Assembly: GCA_902491765.1 (NCBI GenBank) | Contig: CABUIY010000018.1 | Coordinates: forward strand, 1-38,528 | Source of the DNA: an uncultured Collinsella sp. | GTDB lineage: Bacteria; Actinomycetota; Coriobacteriia; Coriobacteriales; Coriobacteriaceae | DNA: 38,528 nucleotides | Direction of reading: 5' to 3' | Shown: one piece after another, positions 15,308 through 23,251 of the stretch | Position numbering within the stretch: position 1 is the first letter of the stretch | Layout: every line of letters begins with the position of its first letter | Notes under the pieces: generated by a model | Seen by the model: only the letters and a program-made list of their open reading frames with translations | What the model was told of the DNA's origin: nothing | The model's database searches: none | Program-made: the position numbers and the translations under genes

Positions 15308-16756
15308 CTACTGCGCGTCCGCCATAGTGTCGGCGAGCTCCTTGTACCAGAGTGCCGACTGCTTGATGTAGCGTTTTTGCGTGTCGAAGTCGATGTAGAA
15401 CAGGCCGTAGCGCTTGTTATAGCCATTGGCCCACGAGAACTGGTCCTGCAGGCTCCAGATAAAGTAGCCCTGGACGTCGACGCCCTCGGCGCGCGCCTGG
15501 AGCACCTTCTCCATGTGCTGGTCGACAAAGTCGATGCGCTCGGGATCGGCGACGATGCCGTTTGCGTCGGGCTCGGGGTCCTTGTGGCCCAGGCCGTTTT
15601 CGGTGATATAGATGACGGGGAGGTTGGGATAGGTGGCGCTGATGTGCTTGAGCGTGTCGTAGAGGCCTTGCGGGTAGATGAGCCAATCCCAGTCGGTGGT
15701 GGGGATACCCGGCATATCGACCTGCTGCCCGACGCCCTTAAACTTAAAGCACGAGGTGCCCTTGTCTCCGGTGCCGTTAAAGCTGTTGGTTGACTCGCCA
15801 TCGTAGGCGGCGATAAACGCCGACTGATAGTAGTTGAGGCCGAACATATCGTTGCGGGGCGCCGCCTTGGCGAGCTCCTCCATGTCGCTGTCCTCAACCG
15901 TAAGTGTGGCGTTGTTGGCACGCAGAATCTCGTTGATGAGTGAGAGGGTGCGCGCGGAGTAGTGACCCAGGAAGGCGCCGTCCATGATGAAGTCGGTGTA
16001 GAAGGCGTTGTACAGGTCGGCGGCGTGCTGGTCGGCGGGCGAGTCGGTGGCAGGATATGCCGGCGTCAGGACGTTGACCATGCCAATGCGTCCGCCCAGG
16101 TGCTCGGTCTCGTCAAGATCCTTATACAGGTTGACGGCGCGGGCGTGGGCAACGAGCTCGTTGTGCTGGCTCTGGATGCCGCTCGTCACATCAAAGTGAT
16201 GGTTGGGCGGGAAGTTGCCTTGGATGTATTGGGAGTGCGAGAGGCTGATGAGCTCGTTGATGGTGAACCAATTCTTGACCTCGCGGAACTCGCGGAAGCA
16301 GAACTCGGCATAGCGCACATAGGCGTCGACGGTCTTGCGGTTGAGCCAGTCGCCCTGGTTGAACAGGGCGGCGGGGGAGTCAAAGTGATGCAGGGACACA
16401 TAGGGCTCGACGCCATACTTTTTGCAGCAGGCGAACAGCTCGTGGTAGTGCTTAACGCCCTCGGCGAGGGGTTCGGCATCGTCGCCGTTGGGGAAGATGC
16501 GGGTCCAGGCGATGGACACACGAATGGCGTTGAGTCCATGCTCGGCAGAAAGGCGGATATCCTCCTCGTAGCGGTTGTAGAAATCACTGGCCGGGTCGGG
16601 CAAAAAGCGACCCTGGGCGACAAGGTAATCGTCCCACATGGTCTTACCCTTGCCTGCCACCTTCGTGGAACCTTCCGTTTGGTACGCGGCGGTTGCGGCG
16701 CCCCAAACAAAGCCCTTCGGCAGCTGCTGTACGCGGTTTAGCAAAGACATATGCAT
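15308..16756 (-). CDS. lacG: GH1 6-phospho-beta-galactosidase (cassette B)
   Basis: A 482-aa cytoplasmic hydrolase of the LacG type. Acid/base Glu168 in FTINEL, nucleophile Glu386 in YITENGLG, and phosphate pocket Ser441, Lys448 and Tyr450 with galactoside-type Trp442 in FSWANGYNKRYG. It is the most divergent of the three: the acid/base motif is INEL rather than FNEI, and around residues 170-190 it reads SLSHSQYIQGNFPPN, so aglycone preference may differ. Starts at 16756 or 16750 are both possible; GAGGG lies 4 or 10 bases upstream. It is the first gene of the operon, divergent from the LacI gene at 17092. Confidence 0.88.
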   Translation of the reverse strand: MHMSLLNRVQQLPKGFVWGAATAAYQTEGSTKVAGKGKTMWDDYLVAQGRFLPDPASDFYNRYEEDIRLSAEHGLNAIRVSIAWTRIFPNGDDAEPLAEGVKHYHELFACCKKYGVEPYVSLHHFDSPAALFNQGDWLNRKTVDAYVRYAEFCFREFREVKNWFTINELISLSHSQYIQGNFPPNHHFDVTSGIQSQHNELVAHARAVNLYKDLDETEHLGGRIGMVNVLTPAYPATDSPADQHAADLYNAFYTDFIMDGAFLGHYSARTLSLINEILRANNATLTVEDSDMEELAKAAPRNDMFGLNYYQSAFIAAYDGESTNSFNGTGDKGTSCFKFKGVGQQVDMPGIPTTDWDWLIYPQGLYDTLKHISATYPNLPVIYITENGLGHKDPEPDANGIVADPERIDFVDQHMEKVLQARAEGVDVQGYFIWSLQDQFSWANGYNKRYGLFYIDFDTQKRYIKQSALWYKELADTMADAQ

Positions 16757-16870
16757 ACACCCTCTCGTCTCGCTGTTCGATATTGTGCGTTTGCGCTCAG
16801 GAGGCTCCCTGGTTAGCGTTCAGCGGTGAAAAAGCCCGATAAACACTATCTTAAAATGATTAGAACCAAA

Positions 16871-16908
16871 ATGAGCACGTGAACATTTGACAATGAGCAC
16901 GTTAACAT
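16871..16908. promoter_or_regulatory. Two LacI-type operators of cassette B
   Basis: ATGAGCACGTGAACAT (16871-16886) and ATGAGCACGTTAACAT (16893-16908), 22 bp apart and thus on the same face of the helix. They are upstream of the GH1-EIICB operon. A third copy is at 17025. Confidence 0.8.
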
Positions 16909-16946
16909 CCGGCTGGGATGTATAGAAACAAAACAACTTCAAACAG

Positions 16947-17013
16947 CCGCGAACGGTTGTATTTGTTCGGTAAGCGGTTTTGATTGACAGAAGTTTTCAT
17001 GTTGTGGTATATG
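16947..17013 (+). promoter_or_regulatory. Promoter of the cassette B LacI gene with two CNGTRAACGG-like sites
   Basis: CCGCGAACGG (16947-16956) and CGGTAAGCGG (16968-16977) lie directly before TTGACA (16984-16989). An 18-nt spacer follows, then an extended -10, TGGTATATG (TATATG at 17008-17013). This is the best promoter in the window. Confidence 0.65.
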
Positions 17014-17024
17014 GCTCGGGTATC

Positions 17025-17040
17025 ATGAGCACGTTATCAA
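17025..17040. promoter_or_regulatory. Third LacI-type operator of cassette B
   Basis: ATGAGCACGTTATCAA lies just after the expected transcription start of the LacI gene at 17092. This implies autorepression and perhaps looping to the pair at 16871-16908, about 130 bp away. Confidence 0.75.
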
Positions 17041-17091
17041 TGTATGTACGATGCGCCATGGGCGCGGGGAATAGTTGGGAAGCAGGTTAGC

Positions 17092-18129
17092 GTGGAAGGC
17101 ATGGATCAGCAGACAAGGAATGGTCGTTCGGCGAGCGCGGCAGAGGTTGCGGCGCTCGCTGGCGTGAGCCGCCAGACTGTGTCTCGCGTGGTCAACGGTA
17201 TGCCCAACGTGACGGAAAAGACGCGCAAGCGTGTGCTGGCCGCCATGGAAGAGCTGGGCTTTCGTCCCAATTTTGCTGGAGCGGCGTTGCGCGGCGGGTC
17301 GTATCGTTCTATTGGCCTGTGCATGTACAACATCACACGTGTCGGTAACCTGGCGACGCTCGAGGGTATCATGCAAGCGGCGCGCGAGCACGATTTTGCC
17401 GTCACTATGATCGAGATGGGCGGCGACAAGCCCTATGCACTTGCCGATGCCTCGCGCCGCATGGTCGAGCGACCCGTCGACGGCATGATTCTCAACATGA
17501 ACCGCATGGCTCCCGATTTTGAGGAGTTTGTTCCCCAGCCGGGAGTGCGAACGGTCATCCTGTCCATGTATGCGCATCCGCGCTGCACGACGATCGACTC
17601 CGACCAGTATGGTTCGTGCGAGCTGTTGACCAATTATCTGCTGGAACATGGTCACTCGAATATGCGGTTTGTGGCGGGTCCGGAAAACTCGATTTCCTCG
17701 CGTTTTCGTGAGGCCGGTTGGCGCGATACGCTGGGTCGTGCTCATGTCGATGCCGCTCCGATGCTGCGTGGCGATTGGAGTGCGGACAGTGGGTACGCCA
17801 TGGGCGAGCGGATTGCGGCCGAGGTGCTTGCCGGCGGGTCGCAGGCGCCGACTGCCGTGCTTGCGGCAAATGACCAGATGGCGCTGGGCGTTATCGCCGC
17901 GCTCGAGAACGCGGGCCTGTCCGTGCCCGACGACGTGAGCGTGGTTGGTATCGACGACGCACTCGAGGGACTTGTTCCTCACAATCGGCTGACGACGCTG
18001 CGATTTGATTTGCGCGGTGTCGGTAAGCTTGCGTTTGAGGCGGCGATTGGAGAGAGCTCGTCTATCGAGGCGATTCATGTGCCGAGCACGCTGGTCGAAC
18101 GCTCGACTGTTAGGGACATACGGGGTTAG
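17092..18129 (+). CDS. LacI-family repressor (cassette B)
   Basis: A 345-aa repressor. The helix-turn-helix is AAEVAALAGVSRQTVSRVVN with specificity residues Arg-Gln. The hinge segment is GAALRGGSYRSIGLCMYN, followed by the sugar-binding-like sensor domain ending in VLAANDQMALGVIAAL and DDVSVVGIDDA. GTG at 17092 with AGG about six bases upstream is preferred; an ATG at 17101 is the alternative, while a much longer frame from 17044 would overlap the operator. It is divergent from the GH1-EIICB operon. It is closely related to the LacI genes at 22033 and 33498. Confidence 0.9.
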   Translation: MEGMDQQTRNGRSASAAEVAALAGVSRQTVSRVVNGMPNVTEKTRKRVLAAMEELGFRPNFAGAALRGGSYRSIGLCMYNITRVGNLATLEGIMQAAREHDFAVTMIEMGGDKPYALADASRRMVERPVDGMILNMNRMAPDFEEFVPQPGVRTVILSMYAHPRCTTIDSDQYGSCELLTNYLLEHGHSNMRFVAGPENSISSRFREAGWRDTLGRAHVDAAPMLRGDWSADSGYAMGERIAAEVLAGGSQAPTAVLAANDQMALGVIAALENAGLSVPDDVSVVGIDDALEGLVPHNRLTTLRFDLRGVGKLAFEAAIGESSSIEAIHVPSTLVERSTVRDIRG

Positions 18130-18143
18130 GTCCTACTCCGTTT

Positions 18144-18281
18144 GTCTCGATTTGTAACAGGTAGACGGTCAAAAGCGGGCTACGTGTTACAGATTTAGAT
18201 TCTTCGGAAAGAGCAATCCTGTTCGTCTCAATCTGTAACAGCTAGGACCAAAAAACTCAGCTAGATGTTACAGATTGAGAC
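18144..18281. repeat. Cluster 4 of 57-nt palindromic repeats (two units)
   Basis: Units at 18144-18200 and 18225-18281, each 57 nt, spacer 24 nt. Loops are ACGGTCAAAAGCGGG (type B) then GACCAAAAAACTCAG (type A). They fill the convergent gap between the cassette B LacI gene and the cassette C GH1 gene. The first unit has decayed outer arm bases (TTTAGAT). Confidence 0.92.
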
Positions 18282-18301
18282 GAACGGCTTCCGACCTGAA
18301 C

Positions 18302-18345
18302 AAAAAGGCCGGGGGCGGCGCGCCGTGTGACGTGCCGCCCCCGGC
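18302..18345 (-). terminator. Terminator of the cassette C operon
   Basis: A perfect 12-bp GC stem (GCCGGGGGCGGC at 18308-18319 with its inverse at 18334-18345), then TTTTT on the minus strand (18306-18302). It is 60 bp beyond the GH1 stop; the intervening bases hold a GGGGACAGG fragment at 18354. Confidence 0.9.
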
Positions 18346-18405
18346 TGAGAAATGGGGACAGGTTATGTGGGCGGTGCAACTCCGCCAACCGCTCGTCGCA
18401 AGCCG

Positions 18406-19845
18406 CTAGTCCAGACGACGGGTCTGCGCCACGTGCTTATACCAGTATGCGCTTGCCTTGGGCGTGCGCTTCTGGGTTTCAAAGTCAACGTAGAAGAAGC
18501 CGTAACGCTTGTTGTAGCCATTGGTCCAGGAGAACTGATCCTGCAGGCTCCACAGGAAGTAGCCGCCCACGTTGACACCCACCTCCATGGCCTTGAGCAA
18601 CCAGCGCAGGTGCTGCTCGATGTAGTCGATGCGCGGCTGGTCGTCCACAAAACCGTCCTTGTAGGGGTCCTTGTAGCCCATGCCGTTCTCGGTGATGAAG
18701 ATCTGCTTGTAGTTGGGGTAGCGCTGCTTAATGTAGACGAGCAGATCGAACAGACCCTCGGGATAGATGATCCAGTCCCAGTCGGTGGTGGGGATGCCAG
18801 GCTTGTTCACGTGCTCGCCAATGCCCTTGACGCGCCAGCGGCCGGTGCCCTTCTCGCCCGTACCGTTGTGGTGCAGGTCGTTCTCGCCATCGTAAGCCTT
18901 CAAGAAACGGCACTGGTAGTTGTTAACGCCCAGGTAGTCGTTGTAGAGCGCGGCCTCGCGCATGATCTCGAAGTCCTCATCCGGGATCTCGATGGTGCCG
19001 CCCGAGATGGCAGCCAGGCGGTTAGCGCACTCGAGCGTATCGGGCGCATAGTCGCCGCGGAAGGTGGCGTCGAGCAAAAACTGGTTCTGCAGCACGTGCT
19101 CGTTGTTGGCGGCTTTGATGTCGGCGGGGTCGTTCTCGTTGAGCGGATACTTAAACTCCAACGACTGGATGACGCCGATCTTGCCCTTAAAACCGCCGTT
19201 GTGGAAGGCCAGTACTGCCTTGGCGTGGGCGAGCATCATGTTGTGCTCGCACTGGAAGGCCTCGGCCAGATGCGCCTTGACGCCACCGGGGAAGGTGCCC
19301 TCGATGTAGGTGTTGGAGGCGTCGGCCCAGATCTCGTTAAAGGTGAACCAATAGGTCACCTGGTCGGCGTACTCCTTAAAGCAGAAGGTGGCAAAGTCCA
19401 CAAAGGCGTCGATGGTCTCGCGGTTGAGGAAGTCGCCCTTCTCAAAGAGGGACAGCGGCGTATCAAAGTGATGCAGCGTGACAAACGGCTCAACGTGGTG
19501 CTTGTGGCACTCGGCGAAGAGATCGTGATAGAACTGGACGCCCTCGGGGTTAATCTCACCGGTGCCGTTGGGAAAGATGCGGCTCCAGGCGATGGAGAGG
19601 CGAATGCCGTTGATGCCGAACTCCTCGCACAGCTCCAAATCGACGGGGTACTGGTTGTAGAAGTCCGAAGCGGGATCGGGGGAGAAACGGCCCTGGGCCT
19701 CCAGGAAGTCGTCCCAGGCAACCTTGCCCTTACCGTGAGTGCGGGTCTCGCCCTCTACCTGGTAGGCAGCAGTGGCGCCGCCAAAGACAAAGTCCTCGGG
19801 AAACTGCGCGGGCGGGTTGGTTACGCTAGCAGGGTTAACGGACAT
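18406..19845 (-). CDS. lacG: GH1 6-phospho-beta-galactosidase (cassette C)
   Basis: A 479-aa hydrolase, probably the closest of the three to classical LacG: HHFDTP, FTFNEI with acid/base Glu171, FITENGMG with nucleophile Glu386, and Ser439, Trp440, Lys446, Tyr448 in FSWTNGYNKRYG for the 6-phosphate. It is very similar to the cassette A enzyme over its whole length, with an extra nine residues at the N terminus. The ribosome site before the ATG at 19845 is weak. It is second in the operon, 66 bp after the EIICB gene, and a stable hairpin occupies the gap. Confidence 0.9.
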   Translation of the reverse strand: MSVNPASVTNPPAQFPEDFVFGGATAAYQVEGETRTHGKGKVAWDDFLEAQGRFSPDPASDFYNQYPVDLELCEEFGINGIRLSIAWSRIFPNGTGEINPEGVQFYHDLFAECHKHHVEPFVTLHHFDTPLSLFEKGDFLNRETIDAFVDFATFCFKEYADQVTYWFTFNEIWADASNTYIEGTFPGGVKAHLAEAFQCEHNMMLAHAKAVLAFHNGGFKGKIGVIQSLEFKYPLNENDPADIKAANNEHVLQNQFLLDATFRGDYAPDTLECANRLAAISGGTIEIPDEDFEIMREAALYNDYLGVNNYQCRFLKAYDGENDLHHNGTGEKGTGRWRVKGIGEHVNKPGIPTTDWDWIIYPEGLFDLLVYIKQRYPNYKQIFITENGMGYKDPYKDGFVDDQPRIDYIEQHLRWLLKAMEVGVNVGGYFLWSLQDQFSWTNGYNKRYGFFYVDFETQKRTPKASAYWYKHVAQTRRLD

Positions 19846-19868
19846 GATGATCCAATCGTCTAAATCGA

Positions 19869-19902
19869 AGGGCCAGCCGGTCTCGGATAGTCGGCTGGCC
19901 CT
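19869..19902 (-). other. Intercistronic hairpin between EIICB and GH1 (cassette C)
   Basis: AGGGCCAGCCG (19869-19879) pairs perfectly with CGGCTGGCCCT (19892-19902), loop 12 nt, without a T tract. Together with the weak GH1 ribosome site it may lower hydrolase synthesis relative to permease. Confidence 0.55.
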
Positions 19903-19911
19903 GAGCGTTAC

Positions 19912-21675
19912 TTACTTCGAGAGTTGCTCGCTTACGAAGGCGAGAGACTTGTCGCCGTTCTGGGAGAGCTCGATGTACTGCTTACCGCGGCAGGCGACGC
20001 ATTTGTTGCCCACGCGCTCGCAGTCCTTCTGCAGGTCGGCCAGGTAGCTTGCGGCCTGCGGGGCCAGGACGACCAGGTCAAAGTCGGGGAGCATGTCAAC
20101 GTGGTTGCCATAGGCCTCGGCAGCGGTCTCAAGATTGATGCCGCGCTCTTTGGCAGCCTTGGCCAGCGCGTTGGCGAGAAGGCCCGAGGTACCGCCGCCC
20201 TGGCAGAGCACGAGCACGCGCTTGCCGTTGAGGTCGCTGGTGGCCGTGGCCTCGGTGGCGGCGGGAGCGACGTCGGACTTCACGGCCTCGGCAGCAGCAC
20301 CGGTGGCAACGCTCTTGGCGTCAGCCTTGCCCTGGAAGGCATCGTTGAGCTTAGCGGCCTTCTCCGCGTTCTTGGCGGCGAGCTCCTCCTGGGAGATCTC
20401 GGCCTCCTCGGCGCACTTCTGGGCGTCATAGGCACGGAAGAACGGATAGTACAGGACGAAGTCGACGACCAGGATAAGGGCGAGCATCACAAAGGCGAGC
20501 GGCTGGAAGCCCAGGCCCATGATGGTGCCGATGGGGCCGGGGACGGTCCAGGGCAGGGTGTACATAAAGCCGTTCATGCCCAAGAAGTCGATAAAGATCT
20601 TGAGGATCCAGATGTTGGCGATCGGGGCAAAGACAAACGGGACAAAGAAGACGGGATTGAGCACGATGGGTGCGGCGAACAGCAGCGGCTCGTTGACGGC
20701 AAAGCAGACGGGGACGATGGCGGCCTTACCGACGGCGCGCATCTCCTGAGACTTTGCCAGGAAGCAGAACATAAAGACCAGGACGAGCGTAGCGCCGGTG
20801 CCGCCCATGCAGACGACGAAGTACTGGGCACCCTGGGTCAGGACAGCGGAAGCGTGCTGGCCAGCCTGGAACGCAGCCAGGTTGTCGGTCATGTTGGCAA
20901 CGAGAGCGGCGGCGATGGCGGGCTCGACGATCGAGGGGCCGTGGACGCCGACGAACCAGAAGAGGCTCATGGCGCCGTAAATCACAGCGAGGCCGATATA
21001 GCCGTCGGCAGCGGTGAACAGGGGCTGGAACACCTGGATGACGCCTTGGGCAAAGCAGAAGCCAAAAGCAGCGCGGAAGACGATGTCAAAAACCCAAAAG
21101 ACGGTGATGCAGACGGAGAAGGGGATGATGTCCTTGAAGGTCTGCGAGATGTTGGGCGGAACCTGCTCGGGCATCTTGACGGTGATGTTGCGCTTGATGA
21201 AGAACTTGTAGATGATACCGGTCACAAACGCAGCGATGAAGGCGGTCAGCAGGCCCTTGGAACCAAGGTAGGTGGTGTTGAAGCCGCTGGCGGCGTCCGT
21301 GGCGATGGTGTCGCTCGAAAGGAGCAAGAAGCCGATGATGGCCGCGCACATGCACGAGATGAAGTTGATCTGGTTGTTCTTGGGCAGGTCGCGGTTCTGA
21401 GCGTCGGCGAAGTGCTTGGCCGTGGTAGCGGCGCAGGCGATGGCCAGGATGCCCATGGAGTAGTTGTAGCACTTCCACAGGGCGTTGTTGATGTCATCGG
21501 GCCAGTAGAAACCCCAGATGTTGGGGACCGAGGCTACCAAGCAGAAGATGGACGAGAAGATGATGATGGGGATGACGGAGATAAAACCGTCACGGATCGC
21601 CTTGAGGTACTTGTTGCGGGCGATCGCGTTGAAAAAGGGCTGGCCCTTTTCGATGATGGCGATGAGTTGCTCCAT
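19912..21675 (-). CDS. lacE: PTS lactose-type EIICB permease (cassette C)
   Basis: A 587-aa fused transporter. EIIC starts IIEKGQPFFNAIARNKYLKA and contains FAVNEPLLFAAPIVLNP. The linker includes a helical, charged stretch (EEAEISQEELAAKNAEKAAK). EIIB has phosphocysteine Cys491 in VLVLCQGGGTSGLL, with GGG where the other copies have GAG, and an ending that also differs (CVACRGKQYIELSQ). It is the most divergent EIICB of the three cassettes. It is first gene of its operon, divergent from the LacI gene at 22033. Confidence 0.91.
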   Translation of the reverse strand: MEQLIAIIEKGQPFFNAIARNKYLKAIRDGFISVIPIIIFSSIFCLVASVPNIWGFYWPDDINNALWKCYNYSMGILAIACAATTAKHFADAQNRDLPKNNQINFISCMCAAIIGFLLLSSDTIATDAASGFNTTYLGSKGLLTAFIAAFVTGIIYKFFIKRNITVKMPEQVPPNISQTFKDIIPFSVCITVFWVFDIVFRAAFGFCFAQGVIQVFQPLFTAADGYIGLAVIYGAMSLFWFVGVHGPSIVEPAIAAALVANMTDNLAAFQAGQHASAVLTQGAQYFVVCMGGTGATLVLVFMFCFLAKSQEMRAVGKAAIVPVCFAVNEPLLFAAPIVLNPVFFVPFVFAPIANIWILKIFIDFLGMNGFMYTLPWTVPGPIGTIMGLGFQPLAFVMLALILVVDFVLYYPFFRAYDAQKCAEEAEISQEELAAKNAEKAAKLNDAFQGKADAKSVATGAAAEAVKSDVAPAATEATATSDLNGKRVLVLCQGGGTSGLLANALAKAAKERGINLETAAEAYGNHVDMLPDFDLVVLAPQAASYLADLQKDCERVGNKCVACRGKQYIELSQNGDKSLAFVSEQLSK

Positions 21676-21737
21676 GCAATGCTCCTAAGAGTCGGTGGGT
21701 TAGCAACGATGGTAGCTTTTGACGTTCGGTTGCCAAA

Positions 21738-21873
21738 ATGTTGACGTTGCCATTTTGTGACACAAAAAAAGACGCGAACCGGTGGTTCCTGTGCCTGCGA
21801 ACCGTCGATTCCTTACGCGTAAACGTTTGAGCCGCCCGGTGGCTCTGTGTTTGCACAATGGCAACGTTAACAT
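21738..21873. promoter_or_regulatory. Two LacI-type operators of cassette C
   Basis: ATGTTGACGTTGCCAT (21738-21753; inverse ATGGCAACGTCAACAT) and ATGGCAACGTTAACAT (21858-21873), 120 bp apart, upstream of the EIICB gene. A third site is at 22003. Confidence 0.78.
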
Positions 21874-21909
21874 TTGGGCGACAAAAGCCGTTCGGGGAAG
21901 CAAAAATGT

Positions 21910-21919
21910 CGGTGAACGG
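21910..21919 (+). promoter_or_regulatory. CGGTGAACGG site between cassette C and its LacI gene
   Basis: An exact copy of the recurring motif, 123 bp before the LacI start at 22033. A TATACT -10 candidate follows at 21961-21966, without a clear -35. Confidence 0.5.
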
Positions 21920-22002
21920 TAGGTTTTGGGTGGTGAGCGTATGGTGGGGGAGGCGTTAGATATACTTGAAGACGTTTCATTTGACTGCGTAGGGTGCCAC
22001 CA

Positions 22003-22018
22003 ATGGCATCGTTGACAT
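22003..22018. promoter_or_regulatory. Third LacI-type operator of cassette C
   Basis: ATGGCATCGTTGACAT lies 15 bp before the start codon of the LacI gene at 22033, overlapping the leader. This suggests autorepression. Confidence 0.75.
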
Positions 22019-22032
22019 AGAAAGATCGACCT

Positions 22033-23037
22033 ATGGCCGCTGTTAAAAAATCGGTATCCGTCAAAGACGTGGCGCGCCTCGCGGGCGTCTCGGAGCAGAC
22101 GGTCTCGCGCACCGTGCACGATTCGCCCAGTGTGCGCCCCGAGACCAAGGAGCGCGTGCGTGCCGCCATGCGCGAGCTGGGGTATCGCCCCAATTTTGCC
22201 GGTCGATCGCTGCGCCGTGGCAAGTTTAAGACCGTCGGCGTCGCCATGTTCAACATTACCGGTACCGGCAACCTCGACCGTATGGAGGGCTTTGCCGCCG
22301 CGGCCGACAAACATGGCTATGCCATCACCCTCACTAAAGTAGATGGACATCCCTATACCCTCGAGAGCGCATCGTCGCGTATGAGCGCGCTGCCGGTAGA
22401 CGGCATGGTCGTGATCATGAATCGCATGCCGGCGGACTTTGGCACCTTCGAGCCGCTGCCCGGCATGCAGACGGTGCTCGTTACGATGCTGGAGCACCCG
22501 CTCTGTTCAACGGTCGATAACGACCAGTTCGATTGCTCGCGCCAGGTGGTCGAGTATTTGCTGGAGCAGGGGCACAAGACCGTGCACTTTATCTCGTGTC
22601 CCGAGCGCTCGCTTTCGGGCATGCGGCGCGAGGAAGGCTGGCGCGAGACATTGCGCGCGCATGGAATTGAGCCGCCGCGACTCGTCCGTGGGGATTGGAC
22701 GGCACAGAGCGGATATGCTGCCGGTCAGGCTCTGGCGGAAGATCCGACCTGTACGGCCATTTATGCTTCCAACGATGCCATGGCATACGGCTGCATTCGC
22801 GGGCTCGAGTCGTGCGGAAGGCGTGTGCCCGAGGACGTGAGCGTGGTGGGTGTTGATGACAGCCTGGGCGATATCGTGCCCGACCGTCGCCTGACCACGG
22901 TGCGCTTTGACAACAAGCGCGTCGGCATGTGGGCGGTCGACAAGATTGCCGGCGCCGATGGGGGTGCGTCTGGCGTGGAGCACATGCTGATCCCCGGTGT
23001 GCTTGTAGAGGGCGATACGGTGCGCGATTTGCGTTAG
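22033..23037 (+). CDS. LacI-family repressor (cassette C)
   Basis: A 334-aa repressor. The helix-turn-helix is VKDVARLAGVSEQTVSRTVH with specificity residues Glu-Gln. The hinge is RSLRRGKFKTVGVAMFN and the sensor domain has YASNDAMAYGCI and EDVSVVGVDDS. The ribosome site is weak (GAAAG). Its operators (ATGGCAACGTTGACAT type) lie in the divergent region before the cassette C permease. It is followed in the same direction by lacF after 214 bp of regulatory DNA, so no operon link is assumed. Confidence 0.9.
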   Translation: MAAVKKSVSVKDVARLAGVSEQTVSRTVHDSPSVRPETKERVRAAMRELGYRPNFAGRSLRRGKFKTVGVAMFNITGTGNLDRMEGFAAAADKHGYAITLTKVDGHPYTLESASSRMSALPVDGMVVIMNRMPADFGTFEPLPGMQTVLVTMLEHPLCSTVDNDQFDCSRQVVEYLLEQGHKTVHFISCPERSLSGMRREEGWRETLRAHGIEPPRLVRGDWTAQSGYAAGQALAEDPTCTAIYASNDAMAYGCIRGLESCGRRVPEDVSVVGVDDSLGDIVPDRRLTTVRFDNKRVGMWAVDKIAGADGGASGVEHMLIPGVLVEGDTVRDLR

Positions 23038-23098
23038 GGTGCGGCCCTGTTTGGGTTGCCGCTAATTGTGTTCGATATTGTTCAGATTGGTTTAAAAA

Positions 23099-23167
23099 CC
23101 GTTCACGGGCGAAAAGTGACCGTTCATAGTTCGAAATTACGTTTTGAGCTGTTCTTTTTTGTTTGAA
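23099..23167 (+). promoter_or_regulatory. lacF control region: CCGTTCACGG and TGTTC-N7-TTTGAA
   Basis: CCGTTCACGG at 23099-23108 is a palindromic copy of the CNGTRAACGG motif, with a partial copy at 23119. TGTTC at 23150, seven bases, then TTTGAA at 23162-23167 overlap a possible -35 (TTGAAT, 23163-23168), followed after 16 bp by TACACA. This is the same DeoR-type site seen at lacR and lacA. No gene is seen elsewhere in 23038-23251. Confidence 0.55.
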
Positions 23168-23251
23168 TGTTATTGTTTCTGTCATACACAACGCAGCGCG
23201 TATGCCCGGACGCGATGCTCTCCATTGGTTCATATGTGAAAGGAACGCAAT

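Noticed and set aside
17044..17091. A longer start for the cassette B LacI protein
   Set aside because: The extension has no similarity to LacI proteins, and its start codon lies only four bases after the operator at 17025-17040, near the expected transcript start.
2291..18281. The 57-nt repeats with 22-24 nt spacers as CRISPR arrays
   Set aside because: Repeats are too long and almost fully palindromic, spacers resemble each other, arrays have only two or three units, and no cas gene is present.
2291..18281. The 57-nt repeats as ordinary intrinsic terminators
   Set aside because: They lack consistent T tracts, and recognisable terminators with T tracts already stand beside the clusters at 8401, 13299 and 18302. 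A helper role in transcript ends is not excluded.
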